Shown here piece by piece: positions 8,477 through 18,676 of a stretch of 64,000 nt of DNA. Source of the DNA: Euryhalocaulis sp050486445. Lineage in GTDB: Bacteria > Pseudomonadota > Alphaproteobacteria > Caulobacterales > Maricaulaceae. The translations under genes and the position numbers were made by a program. Numbering within the stretch: position 1 is the first letter of the stretch; each line of letters begins with the position of its first letter. Location: contig JBJHDH010000015.1 of the NCBI GenBank assembly GCA_050486445.1, forward strand, positions 1-64,000, read 5' to 3'. The notes beneath the pieces were generated by a model. It was not told the origin of the DNA and ran no database searches. It saw only the letters and a program-made list of their open reading frames with translations.

Positions 8477-9718
8477 CTAAATCAGCATTTCCCGCGCCTT
8501 CTTCAAGGCGCCCAGAAACACATCGACCTCCTCCACGGTGTTATAGGCGGCGAAGCTCGCCCGCGCCGTGGAATGCACGCCCAGATGCGCCATCAGCGGT
8601 TCGGCGCAATGCTGGCCGGCGCGCACCGCCACGCCATATTTGTCCAGCAATTGCGCCAGATCGTGCGGATGCGCGCCCTCGAACGAAAAGCTGAGGATCG
8701 CGCCCTTGCCCGGCGCCGTTCCATGCACGCGCCCGCCCTGCTCCAGCACGCCCTCGGTGGCGCGCGCCAGCAGCATGGCCTCATGCGCGGCGATGGCGGC
8801 GCGGTCCTGCGCCATCAGCCAGCGCGCCGCCGCGCCAAATCCGGCGGCCTCCACAATGGCGGGCGTGCCGGCCTCGAATTTGTGCGGCGGTTCGGCATAG
8901 CTCACCGCATCCCGCGCCACGCTTTCGATCATTTCGCCGCCGCCCTGATAGGGCGGCAGACGGTCCAGCCAGTCGCCAGCGGCGTAGAGCGCGCCGATCC
9001 CGGTCGGGCCATAGAGCTTGTGCGCGGTCACCGTATAGAAATCCACGCCCAGCGCCGTCACGTCCGGCGCGCCATGCACCGCGGCCTGCGAGCCGTCCAG
9101 CAGCACCGGAATCCCGCGCGCATGGGCCAGCCGCGCAATCGCCGCCCCGTCTGTCTTCGTCCCCAGCACGTTGGACATATGGGTAAGCGCGACCAGTTTT
9201 GTGCGCGGTCCCAGCGCCGCTTCATAGGCGTCCATGTCCAGCGCGCCGTCCGCCAGCACCGGAACCCATTTCAGCACCGCGCCCTTGCGCTCACGCAGGA
9301 AATGCCACGGCACGATATTGGAGTGATGCTCCATGATTGAGAGCACGATCTCGTCGCCCTCGCCAAAACTCTCGCCCAGCGAAGACGCCACCAGATTGAT
9401 CGCCTCGGTCGTCCCGCGCGTGAACACGATGCGCCGGGGCGAATCCGCGCCCAGCAGCCGCGCCACATCCGCGCGCGCGCCCTCGTATGCCTGCGTCGAC
9501 TCGTTCGCCAGCGTATGCAGGCCGCGATGCACGTTGGCGTAGCTGTGCTCCATCGCGTGCATCATCGCGCCGGTCACCGCGCGCGGTTTCTGCGCGCTGG
9601 CGGCGTTGTCCAGATAGACCAGCGCCTCGCCATTCACCCGGCGGCCGAGAATCGGAAACTCCGGCCGGATCGCGCGCGGGTCGAACCCCGCCACAGGATG
9701 TTTCAGCGCCGCGGTCAC
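8477..9718 (-). CDS. sufS: SufS cysteine desulfurase (class II), GTG start
   Basis: About 413 residues. This PLP enzyme takes sulfur from cysteine for SUF assembly. I see the N-terminal YLDNAASAQKP, the PLP-lysine context TVTAHKLYGPTGIGALY, and the class II active-site motif RAGQHCAEP with the catalytic Cys. The start is taken as GTG at 9718, overlapping the sufD stop (GTGA), because VTAALKHPVAGFDPRAIRPEF matches SufS N-termini. A longer in-frame frame upstream is a Gly/Arg shadow of sufD. The overlap suggests translational coupling. No SufE or SufU partner is encoded in the window. Confidence 0.88.
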   Translation of the reverse strand: MTAALKHPVAGFDPRAIRPEFPILGRRVNGEALVYLDNAASAQKPRAVTGAMMHAMEHSYANVHRGLHTLANESTQAYEGARADVARLLGADSPRRIVFTRGTTEAINLVASSLGESFGEGDEIVLSIMEHHSNIVPWHFLRERKGAVLKWVPVLADGALDMDAYEAALGPRTKLVALTHMSNVLGTKTDGAAIARLAHARGIPVLLDGSQAAVHGAPDVTALGVDFYTVTAHKLYGPTGIGALYAAGDWLDRLPPYQGGGEMIESVARDAVSYAEPPHKFEAGTPAIVEAAGFGAAARWLMAQDRAAIAAHEAMLLARATEGVLEQGGRVHGTAPGKGAILSFSFEGAHPHDLAQLLDKYGVAVRAGQHCAEPLMAHLGVHSTARASFAAYNTVEEVDVFLGALKKAREMLI

Positions 9719-10881
9719 AGCATCGCCTCCAGATCGTCGCCCACGCCCCCGGCGGCGCGTCCCAGCCAGTTCCGCGCGGCCAGCAAAAGCTGCTCCCGCG
9801 CCGTGTCGTTCGCCACATGCGCGAACGCCTCGGCCACAAACGCCTCGACCAGCAGCGCCCGCGCCTCGTCCTCGCCCACGCCCCGGCTGCGCATGTAAAA
9901 GAGCGCCTGCTCGTCCAGCGCGCCTACGGTATTGCCATGCGCGCACTGCACATCGTCGGCATAGATCAGCAGCTCCGGCTTGGCGTTGGCCTGCGCCCCG
10001 TCATCCAGCAACAGCGCGCCGTGCTTCATGCGCGCGTCCGTGCCCTGCGCCGCCTGCTCCACCACGAACCGTCCCTGAAACACCGCGGCGCCGCGCTCAT
10101 CCACCGCGCCCTTGACCAGTTGCGCGGTGCGGCAGTCCGGCGCGCGATGGCGCACCACGCTGGTCAGGTCGGCATGGCGCCGCGCCCGCAGCAGATAGGC
10201 GCCATCCAGCCGCGCTTCCGCGCCCGGCCCGTCATGGTCCAGATGCGTTTCCAGCCGCGCCAGACGCGCGCCAAAGGTCAGGCTGGTCTGGTTCAGCCGC
10301 GCCCGCGCGGCCAGCGCGATTTCAGCCGTCACCACCACGACGCCGTCGCCGTCATCTTCCTGCCGCATCACGCGCTCCAGCGTCGCGCCCTCGCCCAGGC
10401 GATAGCGCAGCGCCACATTGGCGAAGGCGCCGTTCTGCACGCGATAGGTCTCGGCCACGCTGGCGTGCGCGCCCGGCGCTACGTCGATCTCGATCACCCG
10501 GTGATGCGCCGCGCCGGCCGGCACATTAACCTCGATCCAGACCGGCTCGGCGTCCACGCCCAGCGCAAACACATCCGCCGCCCCGGCGAAACTGGCGGCC
10601 AGCGCCGGCATGGTCAGGGCGGGCGCGGCCTCCAGCGCATAGCGGCCCATTGGCGCTGGCGAAAAGCCGATAGCGTTCAGCGACAGCGGCGCGTCCGCTT
10701 CCTTCAGCGCCGCGCGCAAATCGGAATATTTCCAGTCCTCCACCCGCCGGTGCGGCAGGCCGGTCTTCGCAAACACGTCCCACGACGCCACGCGCGCGGC
10801 ATCGGCGCCGTCCAGCGTCGCGAACGCTTCGGCAAAGCCCTTTTCGGCGGGCGTGGGCGTTTTGACAGAAAGCGGAGTCAA
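9715..10881 (-). CDS. sufD: SufD, SUF scaffold subunit
   Basis: A 388-residue SufB/SufD-family protein with the parallel beta-helix core and the C-terminal family signature RSRGVGEDEARALLVEAFVAE, followed by a helical tail. The conserved C-terminal HGNTVGALDEQALFY is present. SufD pairs with SufB and two SufC ATPases to build clusters and is needed for iron acquisition by the scaffold. The gene starts one base after the sufC stop and overlaps sufS, in keeping with a single transcript. Confidence 0.88.
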   Translation of the reverse strand: MTPLSVKTPTPAEKGFAEAFATLDGADAARVASWDVFAKTGLPHRRVEDWKYSDLRAALKEADAPLSLNAIGFSPAPMGRYALEAAPALTMPALAASFAGAADVFALGVDAEPVWIEVNVPAGAAHHRVIEIDVAPGAHASVAETYRVQNGAFANVALRYRLGEGATLERVMRQEDDGDGVVVVTAEIALAARARLNQTSLTFGARLARLETHLDHDGPGAEARLDGAYLLRARRHADLTSVVRHRAPDCRTAQLVKGAVDERGAAVFQGRFVVEQAAQGTDARMKHGALLLDDGAQANAKPELLIYADDVQCAHGNTVGALDEQALFYMRSRGVGEDEARALLVEAFVAEAFAHVANDTAREQLLLAARNWLGRAAGGVGDDLEAML

Positions 10882-10882
10882 T

Positions 10883-11632
10883 TCAGGCGGCCTCGCTCAG
10901 ATATTTGTCATAGCCCTCGGCCTCCAGCTCGCGCGCCAGTTCCGGCCCGCCGCTGGCGACAATCCTGCCCGCCGCCATCACATGCACCCGGTCGGGCGAA
11001 AGATGGTCCAGCAGGCGCTGATAATGGGTGATGACCAGCATTCCGCGATTGGGCGCGCGCAGGCTCTCCACCCCCTCGGCCACGACGCGCAGCGCGTCGA
11101 TATCCAGCCCGGAATCCGTCTCGTCCAGAATCAGGAATTTCGGCTCCAGCAGCAGCGCCTGAAAAATCTCCATCCGCTTCTTCTCGCCGCCGGAAAAGCC
11201 GACATTCAGCGGCCGTTTCAGCATGGCGGAATCGATGCGCAACGCGCTTGCGGCCTCGCGCGCCGCCTTCATGAAATCGGGGGCGGACATTTCCTCCGCC
11301 CCGCGCGCCCTCCGCTGGGCGTTCAGCGCCGTGCGCACAAAGGTCAGCGTCGGCACTCCGGCCAGCTCCAGCGGATACTGAAAGCTGAGAAACAGGCCGC
11401 GCGCCGCGCGCTCGTCGGGCGGCAACTCCGAAATATCCTCGCCCTGAAACTCGATCACGCCGGAATCCGGCGCATAGCCGTCCCGTCCCGCCAGACAATA
11501 AGACAGCGTGGATTTGCCCGATCCGTTCGGGCCCATCACGGCGTGCACCTCGCCGGCCGGAACCTCCAGGCTGAGGCCCTTCAGGATATCCTTCCCGGCG
11601 ATGGAAACGTGCATATCTTTGATGCTAAGCAT
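10883..11632 (-). CDS. sufC: SufC, SUF ATPase
   Basis: A 249-residue ABC-type ATPase. Walker A is GPNGSGKST near residue 34, the signature is FSGGEKKR, Walker B is FLILDETDSGLD and the H-loop is VITHYQ. No membrane partner is encoded nearby; SufC works on the SufB/SufD scaffold in the cytosol. It follows a small membrane-protein gene with a 14 bp gap and runs directly into sufD. Confidence 0.92.
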   Translation of the reverse strand: MLSIKDMHVSIAGKDILKGLSLEVPAGEVHAVMGPNGSGKSTLSYCLAGRDGYAPDSGVIEFQGEDISELPPDERAARGLFLSFQYPLELAGVPTLTFVRTALNAQRRARGAEEMSAPDFMKAAREAASALRIDSAMLKRPLNVGFSGGEKKRMEIFQALLLEPKFLILDETDSGLDIDALRVVAEGVESLRAPNRGMLVITHYQRLLDHLSPDRVHVMAAGRIVASGGPELARELEAEGYDKYLSEAA

Positions 11633-11646
11633 GGCTCTTGTTTCTG

Positions 11647-11973
11647 TTATTTTTGATCGGTCTCTACGGGCCAGCCGCGCGCCCGCTTGATACGGTTCAC
11701 ATGGCCGGTCCAGTAATCCTCGGCGCTGCGTTCGGGATCGCAGGTCATCCGCGTCAGCAGCATATAGGCTGTCACAGCCACACCGGCCCAGGCGAACGCA
11801 AAGACCAGCGCCAGCGCCCGGTCGGGCGCCAATCCGATAACAACGCCCACCCCGGTCAGCATGATGAGGAGATAGAGAGTGAACGCCGTCCAGCCCTGCC
11901 AGGAAACCGGCGTCCGGCCGCGCAGCCCCTTGGCCGAACGGGCGAACCAGTAGCGTTTCGCGGTTCCGCTCAT
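11647..11973 (-). CDS. Small two-helix membrane protein inside the SUF operon
   Basis: A 108-residue protein with a basic N-terminus, two hydrophobic segments (about residues 30-50 and 55-75, LYLLIMLTGVGVVIGL and LALVFAFAWAGVAVTAYML), and a polar tail containing DPERSAEDYWTGHVNR. I recognise no family. Its ATG overlaps the stop of the upstream 2OG-oxygenase-like gene by 4 bp (ATGA), so the two are translationally coupled and belong to the SUF transcript. Whether it has a role in Fe-S assembly is unknown. Confidence 0.7.
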   Translation of the reverse strand: MSGTAKRYWFARSAKGLRGRTPVSWQGWTAFTLYLLIMLTGVGVVIGLAPDRALALVFAFAWAGVAVTAYMLLTRMTCDPERSAEDYWTGHVNRIKRARGWPVETDQK

Positions 11974-12664
11974 CGCGGCCCTCCCTGTGGCGGCACGGGC
12001 TCCAGATTCATCGCGATGGAAATGCGCTCGCCATCGCCGCGATAGGGCCGCACGCCGTGCCGCAGCCAGGACGGAAACAGGATCAGATCGCCCGCGCGCG
12101 GCCGCAAATCGTGCTGCCAGTGCTGCGGCTGGCCGTCCGGCCCGCGCAGGCGGAAACTAGGCGCATGCATGAAGGCGCCGGGAAAGCGCGGATCCTCGAA
12201 ATAGATTTCGCCGCCTACATCCTCCTGCGCGCGGTCTCCGATTCCCAGATCGACATAGAACACCGCCGCCCAGAGATTGCCCGGATGCACATGCAGCATG
12301 TTGGAGGCGCCGGGACCGGAAACATTGGCCCACATCTGCACCGCCCATCCCACCTTGTCCCAGCCATAGCCTTCGGAATGGGTGATGTTCCGCGCCATAT
12401 CGACGGCCGTATCGGCCAGCATCCGCGCCGCATCGCCGCCCCATTGCGGCATCCCGGCGTCGGAATGCCAGCCCCCGACATTGGAGCGCATCAGGCCCGG
12501 GTCGTTTGCCTTGCGTGCAAGGATCGCGGCCTTGAGATCGGCGATCAGCGCATCGGGGTTCTTCAGGCGCGCAACCACAATCGGCGTCTGGAACAGGCCG
12601 TTATAGGAAGCGTCCAGCGCAAGGTCGTAGCCGGGCGCGGCGCCCGCGATCTGCTCGTCCACGC

Positions 12665-12668
<4 letters not shown>
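11970..12668 (-). CDS. Putative 2-oxoglutarate/Fe(II) oxygenase (TIGR02466-type) inside SUF operon
   Basis: A 232-residue protein. The probable iron ligands are in MLHVHPGN and LRHGVRPY, followed by a basic RISIAMNL strand, which fits the jelly-roll 2OG-Fe(II) oxygenase pattern of the TIGR02466 / PF13759 family. The start at 12668 overlaps the sufB stop by 4 bp (ATGA). The longer in-frame extension is a shadow of sufB and is rejected. The substrate is unknown. The enzyme would need Fe(II), so co-transcription with Fe-S genes makes sense, but a direct function in assembly is only inference. Confidence 0.75.
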
Positions 12669-14136
<1,468 letters not shown>

Positions 14137-14137
<1 letters not shown>

Positions 14138-15276
14138 CAGGCTGCCCTCGCTTTCATGCGTGCATAGGCGCCGCGCCAGGCTTCGACAAAGCGCGCCACG
14201 TCTTCCTCCGTTGTATTCCAGCCCAGCGAGACGCGGATGGCGCAACCGGCAAGCTCACCCGCCCCCATCGCGTCCAGCACATGGCTGCGCGAAACCTTGC
14301 CGGAACTGCACGCGCTGCCCGCGCTGACCGCGACGCCCGCCAGGTCCAGCGCCATCACCTGCGTCTCGCCGGCAAAGCCCGGCGTGGCGAAGCACAGCGT
14401 GTTGTACAGCCGGTCACGCTGGTGTCCGAAAACCACAATCTCCGGAAACTCCTCGGCCAGCGTTCCCTCAATTTCCTCCGTCATGAATTGCAGCAGCCGG
14501 ACATTCCAAAGACCCAGCTCCGCCACGGCGCCGAACCCCGCGATGGCGGGCAAATTCTCCGTCCCGGCGCGATGGCCGCGCTCATGTCCGCCGCCATGCT
14601 GGATACGCGCCAGCCGCGCGCCCCCGTTTTCATTCGAGCCCAATACCAGCGCGCCAACGCCCACGGGCCCGCCCGCCTTGTGCGCCGACAGCGTCAGCAG
14701 GTCCGCGCCCAGCTCCGCCATCGTCACCGGCATCCGGCCCAGCGCCTGCGCCGCGTCCACATGGATCAACCCGCCCGCCTCACGCACGATGCGCGCGGCC
14801 TCCGTCACCGGCTGAACCACGCCGGTCTCGTTATTGGCCAGCATCAGGCTGACCAGCGCCGGGCCGCCATCGCGCAGCATCGTCTCCAGCGCGCCGGTGT
14901 CCGCCGCGCCCGATGGCAGAACAGGCAGGATGACCAGTTCCGCCGCGCCCTCGCGCGCCAGCGCCCGCGCCGTCTCCAGCACGCTGACATGCTCGATGGC
15001 CGAAACGATCAGCCGGTTCAGGCCATGGCCCTTCAACCCGCCGCGCAACGCCAGAGTGTTCGCCTCGGTCCCGCCGGATGTGAAAATCACATCCTCCGCG
15101 CAGGCGCCCACGGCGCCCGCCACTTGCTCGCGCGCGTTTTCCAGCGCCGCTTTCGCCTTGCGCCCCGGCGTATGCACCGACGAGGCGTTGCCGCCAATAT
15201 CCAGCGCCGCCAGCATCGCCGCGCGCGCCTCGGGGCGCAGCGGCGAGGTCGCATTATGATCCAGATAGACGCTCAT
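14137..15276 (-). CDS. Cysteine desulfurase (NifS/IscS-like)
   Basis: A 379-residue PLP-dependent enzyme of the aminotransferase V family. It begins YLDHNATSPLRPEARAAM, has TSGGTEANTLAL, ANNETGVVQP, the PLP-lysine region LSAHKAGGPVGVGALV, and the active-site loop SACSSGKVSRSHVL. That loop is of the NifS/IscS kind and differs from the RAGQHCAEP loop of the SufS encoded later in the same operon, so the operon has two different desulfurases. It starts 9 bp after iscR. This layout (iscR, desulfurase, sufB) is common in alphaproteobacteria. Confidence 0.85.
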
Positions 15277-15285
15277 GTCCTATGC

Positions 15286-15756
15286 TCATTGCTGAATCTG
15301 TTGCTGCGCCATATGGCGCGCCGCGCTCTGCCCGCGCGCATCGACGCCGGGAAAGCGGCCGGCGGCCAGATCGGCCAGCGTCACCGTGTGCAGAAATCCG
15401 GCGATATGGCGTCCGAACGCCACCCACAGATCGTGGCTGAGACAGCGATGCGCCGCCCCGGTGCAGGGCGCGCCATCCTCGCGGCAGCCGGTGATGACCA
15501 GCCGTTCCTCCACCGCCTCCAGAATCGCGGCGATGGTGATGTCGCCCGGCGCCTCGGCCAGGCGATAGCCGCCGCCCGGCCCGCGCACGCTTTCGGCCAG
15601 CCCCGCCCGGCGCAGCCGCGCCAGAATCTGGTCCAGGAACGGCGCGGCGATATGTTCGTTCTCCGCGATCTCCGCCGCCGAAAGCGGCGCGCCGCCGGCG
15701 CGCGCCAGCGCGCCCATGGCGGTGACCGCGTAACGTCCCTTGGCCGAAAGCTGCAT
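15286..15756 (-). CDS. iscR: IscR-type Rrf2 family Fe-S regulator
   Basis: A 156-residue transcription factor. The winged helix starts MQLSAKGRYAVTAM, typical of Rrf2 regulators. The [2Fe-2S] ligands are visible: Cys91, Cys98 and Cys105, each separated by six residues, with His108 three residues after the last Cys, as in IscR. The start at 15756 is chosen because the family begins exactly there; the longer in-frame extension has no sense. It is the first gene of the SUF operon and probably represses it when clusters are plentiful. A strong IscR type-1 site lies upstream at 15898-15922. Confidence 0.88.
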   Translation of the reverse strand: MQLSAKGRYAVTAMGALARAGGAPLSAAEIAENEHIAAPFLDQILARLRRAGLAESVRGPGGGYRLAEAPGDITIAAILEAVEERLVITGCREDGAPCTGAAHRCLSHDLWVAFGRHIAGFLHTVTLADLAAGRFPGVDARGQSAARHMAQQQIQQ

Positions 15757-15897
15757 GACCGAACTCCAGAGCCTGTCCCTGCCCCAACGCCTATCCGTGA
15801 AACAGGGGTGTGAAGCAGGACGCCGCTTACAAAGCTCGCAATCCGGCGCGGGCTTTGTTATAGGCGCGCGCCCTGCGGCGCACATGCTCGACCTAGT

Positions 15898-15922
15898 AAA
15901 CCTGACTGAATTGGTCAAGTAT
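15898..15922 (-). promoter_or_regulatory. IscR type-1 binding site in iscR/hydrolase intergenic region
   Basis: A 25-bp imperfect palindrome whose halves contain CCTGACT and GGTCAAG. By hand it matches 23 of 25 positions of the E. coli type-1 IscR consensus, the form bound by cluster-loaded IscR. On the minus strand it includes TTGACC, a good -35 for iscR, though no clear -10 is visible. It lies about 142 bp upstream of iscR and 40 bp upstream of the rightward hydrolase gene, so it could control both directions. Confidence 0.7.
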
Positions 15923-15962
15923 TACATGCGCCGCCAGCCCCTGAAACTGCAGCGGATGCCCT

Positions 15963-16700
15963 ATGCCTGACGTCATTATCCCCGGCCCCGCCGGCCGCCT
16001 GGAAGGGCGTTATCGTCCCGGCCGCACGCAGAATTCGGCCATCGCCATGATTATGCACCCCCATCCCAACGGGGGCGGCCATATGAACAGCCAGCTTACG
16101 CTGGCGCTCTACGACATTTTCAAGGAGCGCGGCTTTGGCGTGCTGCGCTTCAATTTCCGCGGCGTCGGCCGCAGCCAGGGAAGCTGGGACCAGGGCCTGG
16201 GCGAGCTGTCCGACGCCGCCACGGCGCTGGACTGGTTCCAGGAAATCAACCCCCACGCCCATTTCACCTGGGTCGCAGGCCACAGTTTCGGCGCCTATAT
16301 CGCCATGCAATTGCTGATGCGCCGGCCAGAGATTGACGGCTTCGTCGCCGTCGCGCCGCCCACCAATATGTATGATTTCTCGTTCCTGGCGCCCTGCCCG
16401 TCCTCGGGCGTGATCGTTTCGGGCGAATCCGACACCATCGTGCCGCATGACGACATCGCCCGCGCCGTGCCGCGCATCCGGGTGCAGAAGGGCCGTGTCA
16501 TCACCCATGACTCGGTCAAGGGCGCCGGGCATTTCTTCACCGGCAAGGTCGATCCGCTGGTGAAGAAGATCGACGCCTATCTCGATTCCCGCCTGCCGCC
16601 CGCCTATGGCGGCTATGCCGAGATCGCGCACGAAGACGAGCCCGCCGAATACGACGAAAGCGCACTCTCCGACGACGAAGAGGACGATTCCGATGACTGA
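15963..16700 (+). CDS. Alpha/beta-fold hydrolase
   Basis: A 245-residue protein. It has the N-terminal MHPHPNGGGHM, the R-F-N-F-R-G-V-G-R-S oxyanion/strand motif, the nucleophile elbow GHSFGAY, a probable Asp in GESDTIVP and a His in VKGAGHFF. This is the small alpha/beta hydrolase family (COG2945-like) whose substrates are not known. The C-terminal tail is acidic (many Asp and Glu). The gene overlaps the following SDR gene by 8 bp. It is divergent from the SUF operon across the IscR site. Confidence 0.8.
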   Translation: MPDVIIPGPAGRLEGRYRPGRTQNSAIAMIMHPHPNGGGHMNSQLTLALYDIFKERGFGVLRFNFRGVGRSQGSWDQGLGELSDAATALDWFQEINPHAHFTWVAGHSFGAYIAMQLLMRRPEIDGFVAVAPPTNMYDFSFLAPCPSSGVIVSGESDTIVPHDDIARAVPRIRVQKGRVITHDSVKGAGHFFTGKVDPLVKKIDAYLDSRLPPAYGGYAEIAHEDEPAEYDESALSDDEEDDSDD

Positions 16701-17451
16701 TTCCGGTTCCGGCTTTCTCAGCGGCCGCCTGAATGGCCGCACAGTCATCGTCTCGGGCGCCAGTTCCGGCATTGGCGAGGCTGTGGCCCACGCCCTCGCG
16801 GCGCAGAACATGAAGCTCGTCATCGCCGCGCGCCGCGCTGACAAGCTCGCCGCCGTGGCCGGCGAGATCAATGCGCGCGGCAAGGGTCAGGCCCTGCCCG
16901 TGCAGGCTGACGTGACCAAAGAGGCGGACGTCGCCAATCTGTTCAGCAAGGCGCACGCGCATCTGGGTTCGCTCGATCTTCTGGTGAATGTCGCCGGCGT
17001 GGCGCAGGCCACGCGCATCGAGGACATGCCCTACGAAGAATGGCGCACCGTGCTCGACGCCTCCATCACCTCGGTCTTCCTGACCGGGCGCGAGGCGTTC
17101 CGCATCATGAAACAGCAGGGGCGCGGCCGCATCATCTCCATCGGCTCGATCAGCGCGAAAATGCCGCGCATGGGCGCGGTCGCCTATGTCGCCGCCAAAT
17201 TCGGGCTGGAGGGCATGAACCGCGCAATGGGTCTGGAAGGCCGCGACTACGGCATCACCTGCTCGGTCATTCATCCGGGCTTCACCGCCACCGGCTTTGG
17301 CGAAGACGCCGGCCACACCGCCGGGCGCGACTCGCTCGATCCCGCCGATATCGGCCGCGCCGTGGTGTTCGCCGCCGACCTGCCGGACGAGGCGAACCAG
17401 CTCGACACGACCATCTTCCCCATCGGCCAGCCGTTTCTGGGAAGGGGCTGA
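16693..17451 (+). CDS. SDR-family oxidoreductase
   Basis: A 252-residue classical short-chain dehydrogenase. The cofactor motif is SGASSGIG, NVAG is at the end of strand 4, the catalytic Ser is in SIGSIS, and YVAAK is the catalytic Tyr/Lys pair. The start at 16693 overlaps the hydrolase stop, so the two are probably coupled. Arg after strand 2 (AARRADK) suggests NADP preference. The substrate is unknown. Confidence 0.85.
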   Translation: MTDSGSGFLSGRLNGRTVIVSGASSGIGEAVAHALAAQNMKLVIAARRADKLAAVAGEINARGKGQALPVQADVTKEADVANLFSKAHAHLGSLDLLVNVAGVAQATRIEDMPYEEWRTVLDASITSVFLTGREAFRIMKQQGRGRIISIGSISAKMPRMGAVAYVAAKFGLEGMNRAMGLEGRDYGITCSVIHPGFTATGFGEDAGHTAGRDSLDPADIGRAVVFAADLPDEANQLDTTIFPIGQPFLGRG

Positions 17452-17484
17452 CGGGGCGCGGAACACGGAGCGCGCTCTGAAAAG

Positions 17485-18078
17485 TCAGGCCAGGCGCCGG
17501 CCCAGCCGGCGCATCCGGTCCAGCCATTTGTCCCGGCGCTTCGGCCCCGCGCCTTCCACCAGCCCCAACACCGTGTCCCGCACCGGGCGAATGCCGACAA
17601 AGCGCAGGATGTTGCGTTCCAGACTCTTGAGACTGTGGGCGCGGAAAAACCAGCGATAGACCGGCCCCGGCATACCCATCGTCACGATCACGCGCGCCGA
17701 CTTGCCGCGCCATCCGGGTTTCCACCCCTTGCCGCTGGCGTTGGGGACCAGCGCGCCATCCGGCGCCGGTCTGGCGACCTGCTCCAGAAACGCTTTCAGC
17801 AAGGCCGGCATCGTCCCCAGCCAGAGCGGATAGATAATCACCAGATGGTCCGCTGCGCCGATGGCTGCGCGGGCGGCCTGCAATCCTTCCGGAACCGGCT
17901 CGTGAATCCATTCGCGCTGGCTGCGCAGCAACGGAGTATCCAGCCGCGCCACATCCACCGTCTCCACGCTGGCGCCCGCCTCCGCCGCCCCTTCCGCATA
18001 GGCGTCCGCCAGCGCATGACACAGATGCGGCGCCCCTGCGTCCGGATGCCCCTGAATGATGACGACGCGCTTTGTCAT
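17485..18078 (-). CDS. NAD(P)H-dependent oxidoreductase, flavodoxin-like fold
   Basis: A 197-residue protein of the NAD(P)H quinone reductase / modulator of drug activity type. It opens with VVIIQGHPDAGAPHLCHALAD (strand 1 and flavin phosphate loop), then has HLVIIYPLWLGTMPALLKAFLEQV (flavin-binding) and VTMGMPGPVYRWFF. It should bind FMN or FAD and reduce quinones or similar acceptors. The C-terminus is strongly basic (RRDKWLDRMRRLGRRLA), which is longer and more charged than usual. It is convergent with the SDR gene. Confidence 0.8.
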   Translation of the reverse strand: MTKRVVIIQGHPDAGAPHLCHALADAYAEGAAEAGASVETVDVARLDTPLLRSQREWIHEPVPEGLQAARAAIGAADHLVIIYPLWLGTMPALLKAFLEQVARPAPDGALVPNASGKGWKPGWRGKSARVIVTMGMPGPVYRWFFRAHSLKSLERNILRFVGIRPVRDTVLGLVEGAGPKRRDKWLDRMRRLGRRLA

Positions 18079-18196
18079 GGCCGGCTCTCCTGTTCCGAAG
18101 CGCCAGCATCACTCCGCCCGCCGCACGCCCGCCATGCGCCGGATCAAATCGACGTTGGCCCACAGCCTGCGCCGGGCCCGCTCATAGGCGGCTTGA

Positions 18197-18676
18197 TTAT
18201 ACCCGTCGAATTAAAGGGCCGGAAACATGGTTCCCGAATTGCGCATCGCCATCTTCCTCCCCCCTGCCTTCGCCGAAGCGGGGCCTCGGCTCCGCGCAGG
18301 CAGGCCGCATCTCGGCCAGACCCATCTCGGCCAGCCGCGCTTCGACGGCTTCCTCCAGCCTCGGCGCGACCCGCTCCTGCACCCGCGCCTCGATCAGCTC
18401 GGTGATCTCGTCTTCCATCGCCTGATGCGCGTCCATCATGTCCTGCGGCGTCATGCCGGGCGGACAGCCTGGATACTGCGGGACAGCGGCGGCGATGCGC
18501 GCCTCCTCGGCGCCCAGCGCCCTGGCCAGCGACGCCAGCTTCGCCGCCGCCGCGCCGGCTTTATGCGGCCGGGTTTCGATTTCGCGCATCAGCGCCGTCA
18601 TTGCCACGCGCATCGCGTCGGCGGGACTGGGGTGGTTGGAGGATGGATTGTGTGAGGACGCATTGTGTCTTGCCAT
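18197..18676 (-). CDS. Hypothetical Ala/Glu-rich protein
   Basis: A 159-residue frame. The middle part (about residues 21-120) looks like real protein: helical and charged, with MRVAMTALMREIETRPHKAG, PQYPGCPPGMTPQDMMDAHQ, and a Glu/Arg-rich coiled region. I recognise no family. The last roughly 35 residues are encoded by a GC-rich palindromic sequence (about 18250-18312), so the native C-terminus may have been replaced by repeat-derived sequence. The start is uncertain: Met22 is an alternative. Confidence that it is expressed is moderate. Confidence 0.5.
   Translation of the reverse strand: MARHNASSHNPSSNHPSPADAMRVAMTALMREIETRPHKAGAAAAKLASLARALGAEEARIAAAVPQYPGCPPGMTPQDMMDAHQAMEDEITELIEARVQERVAPRLEEAVEARLAEMGLAEMRPACAEPRPRFGEGRGEEDGDAQFGNHVSGPLIRRV
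18250..18312. repeat. GC-rich palindromic repeat forming the 3' end of the hypothetical gene
   Basis: Arms CCTGCCT and AGGCAGG enclose inner hairpins (CTTCGGCGAAG type). It resembles the intergenic palindromes elsewhere in the window, with a CTCCCC-type flank. It is read as coding by the 18197-18676 frame. Confidence 0.4.

Noticed and set aside
9487..11031. 514-residue frame opposite sufS, sufD and sufC
   Set aside because: Low-complexity Arg/His/Gln-rich translation, antisense to well-supported SUF genes.
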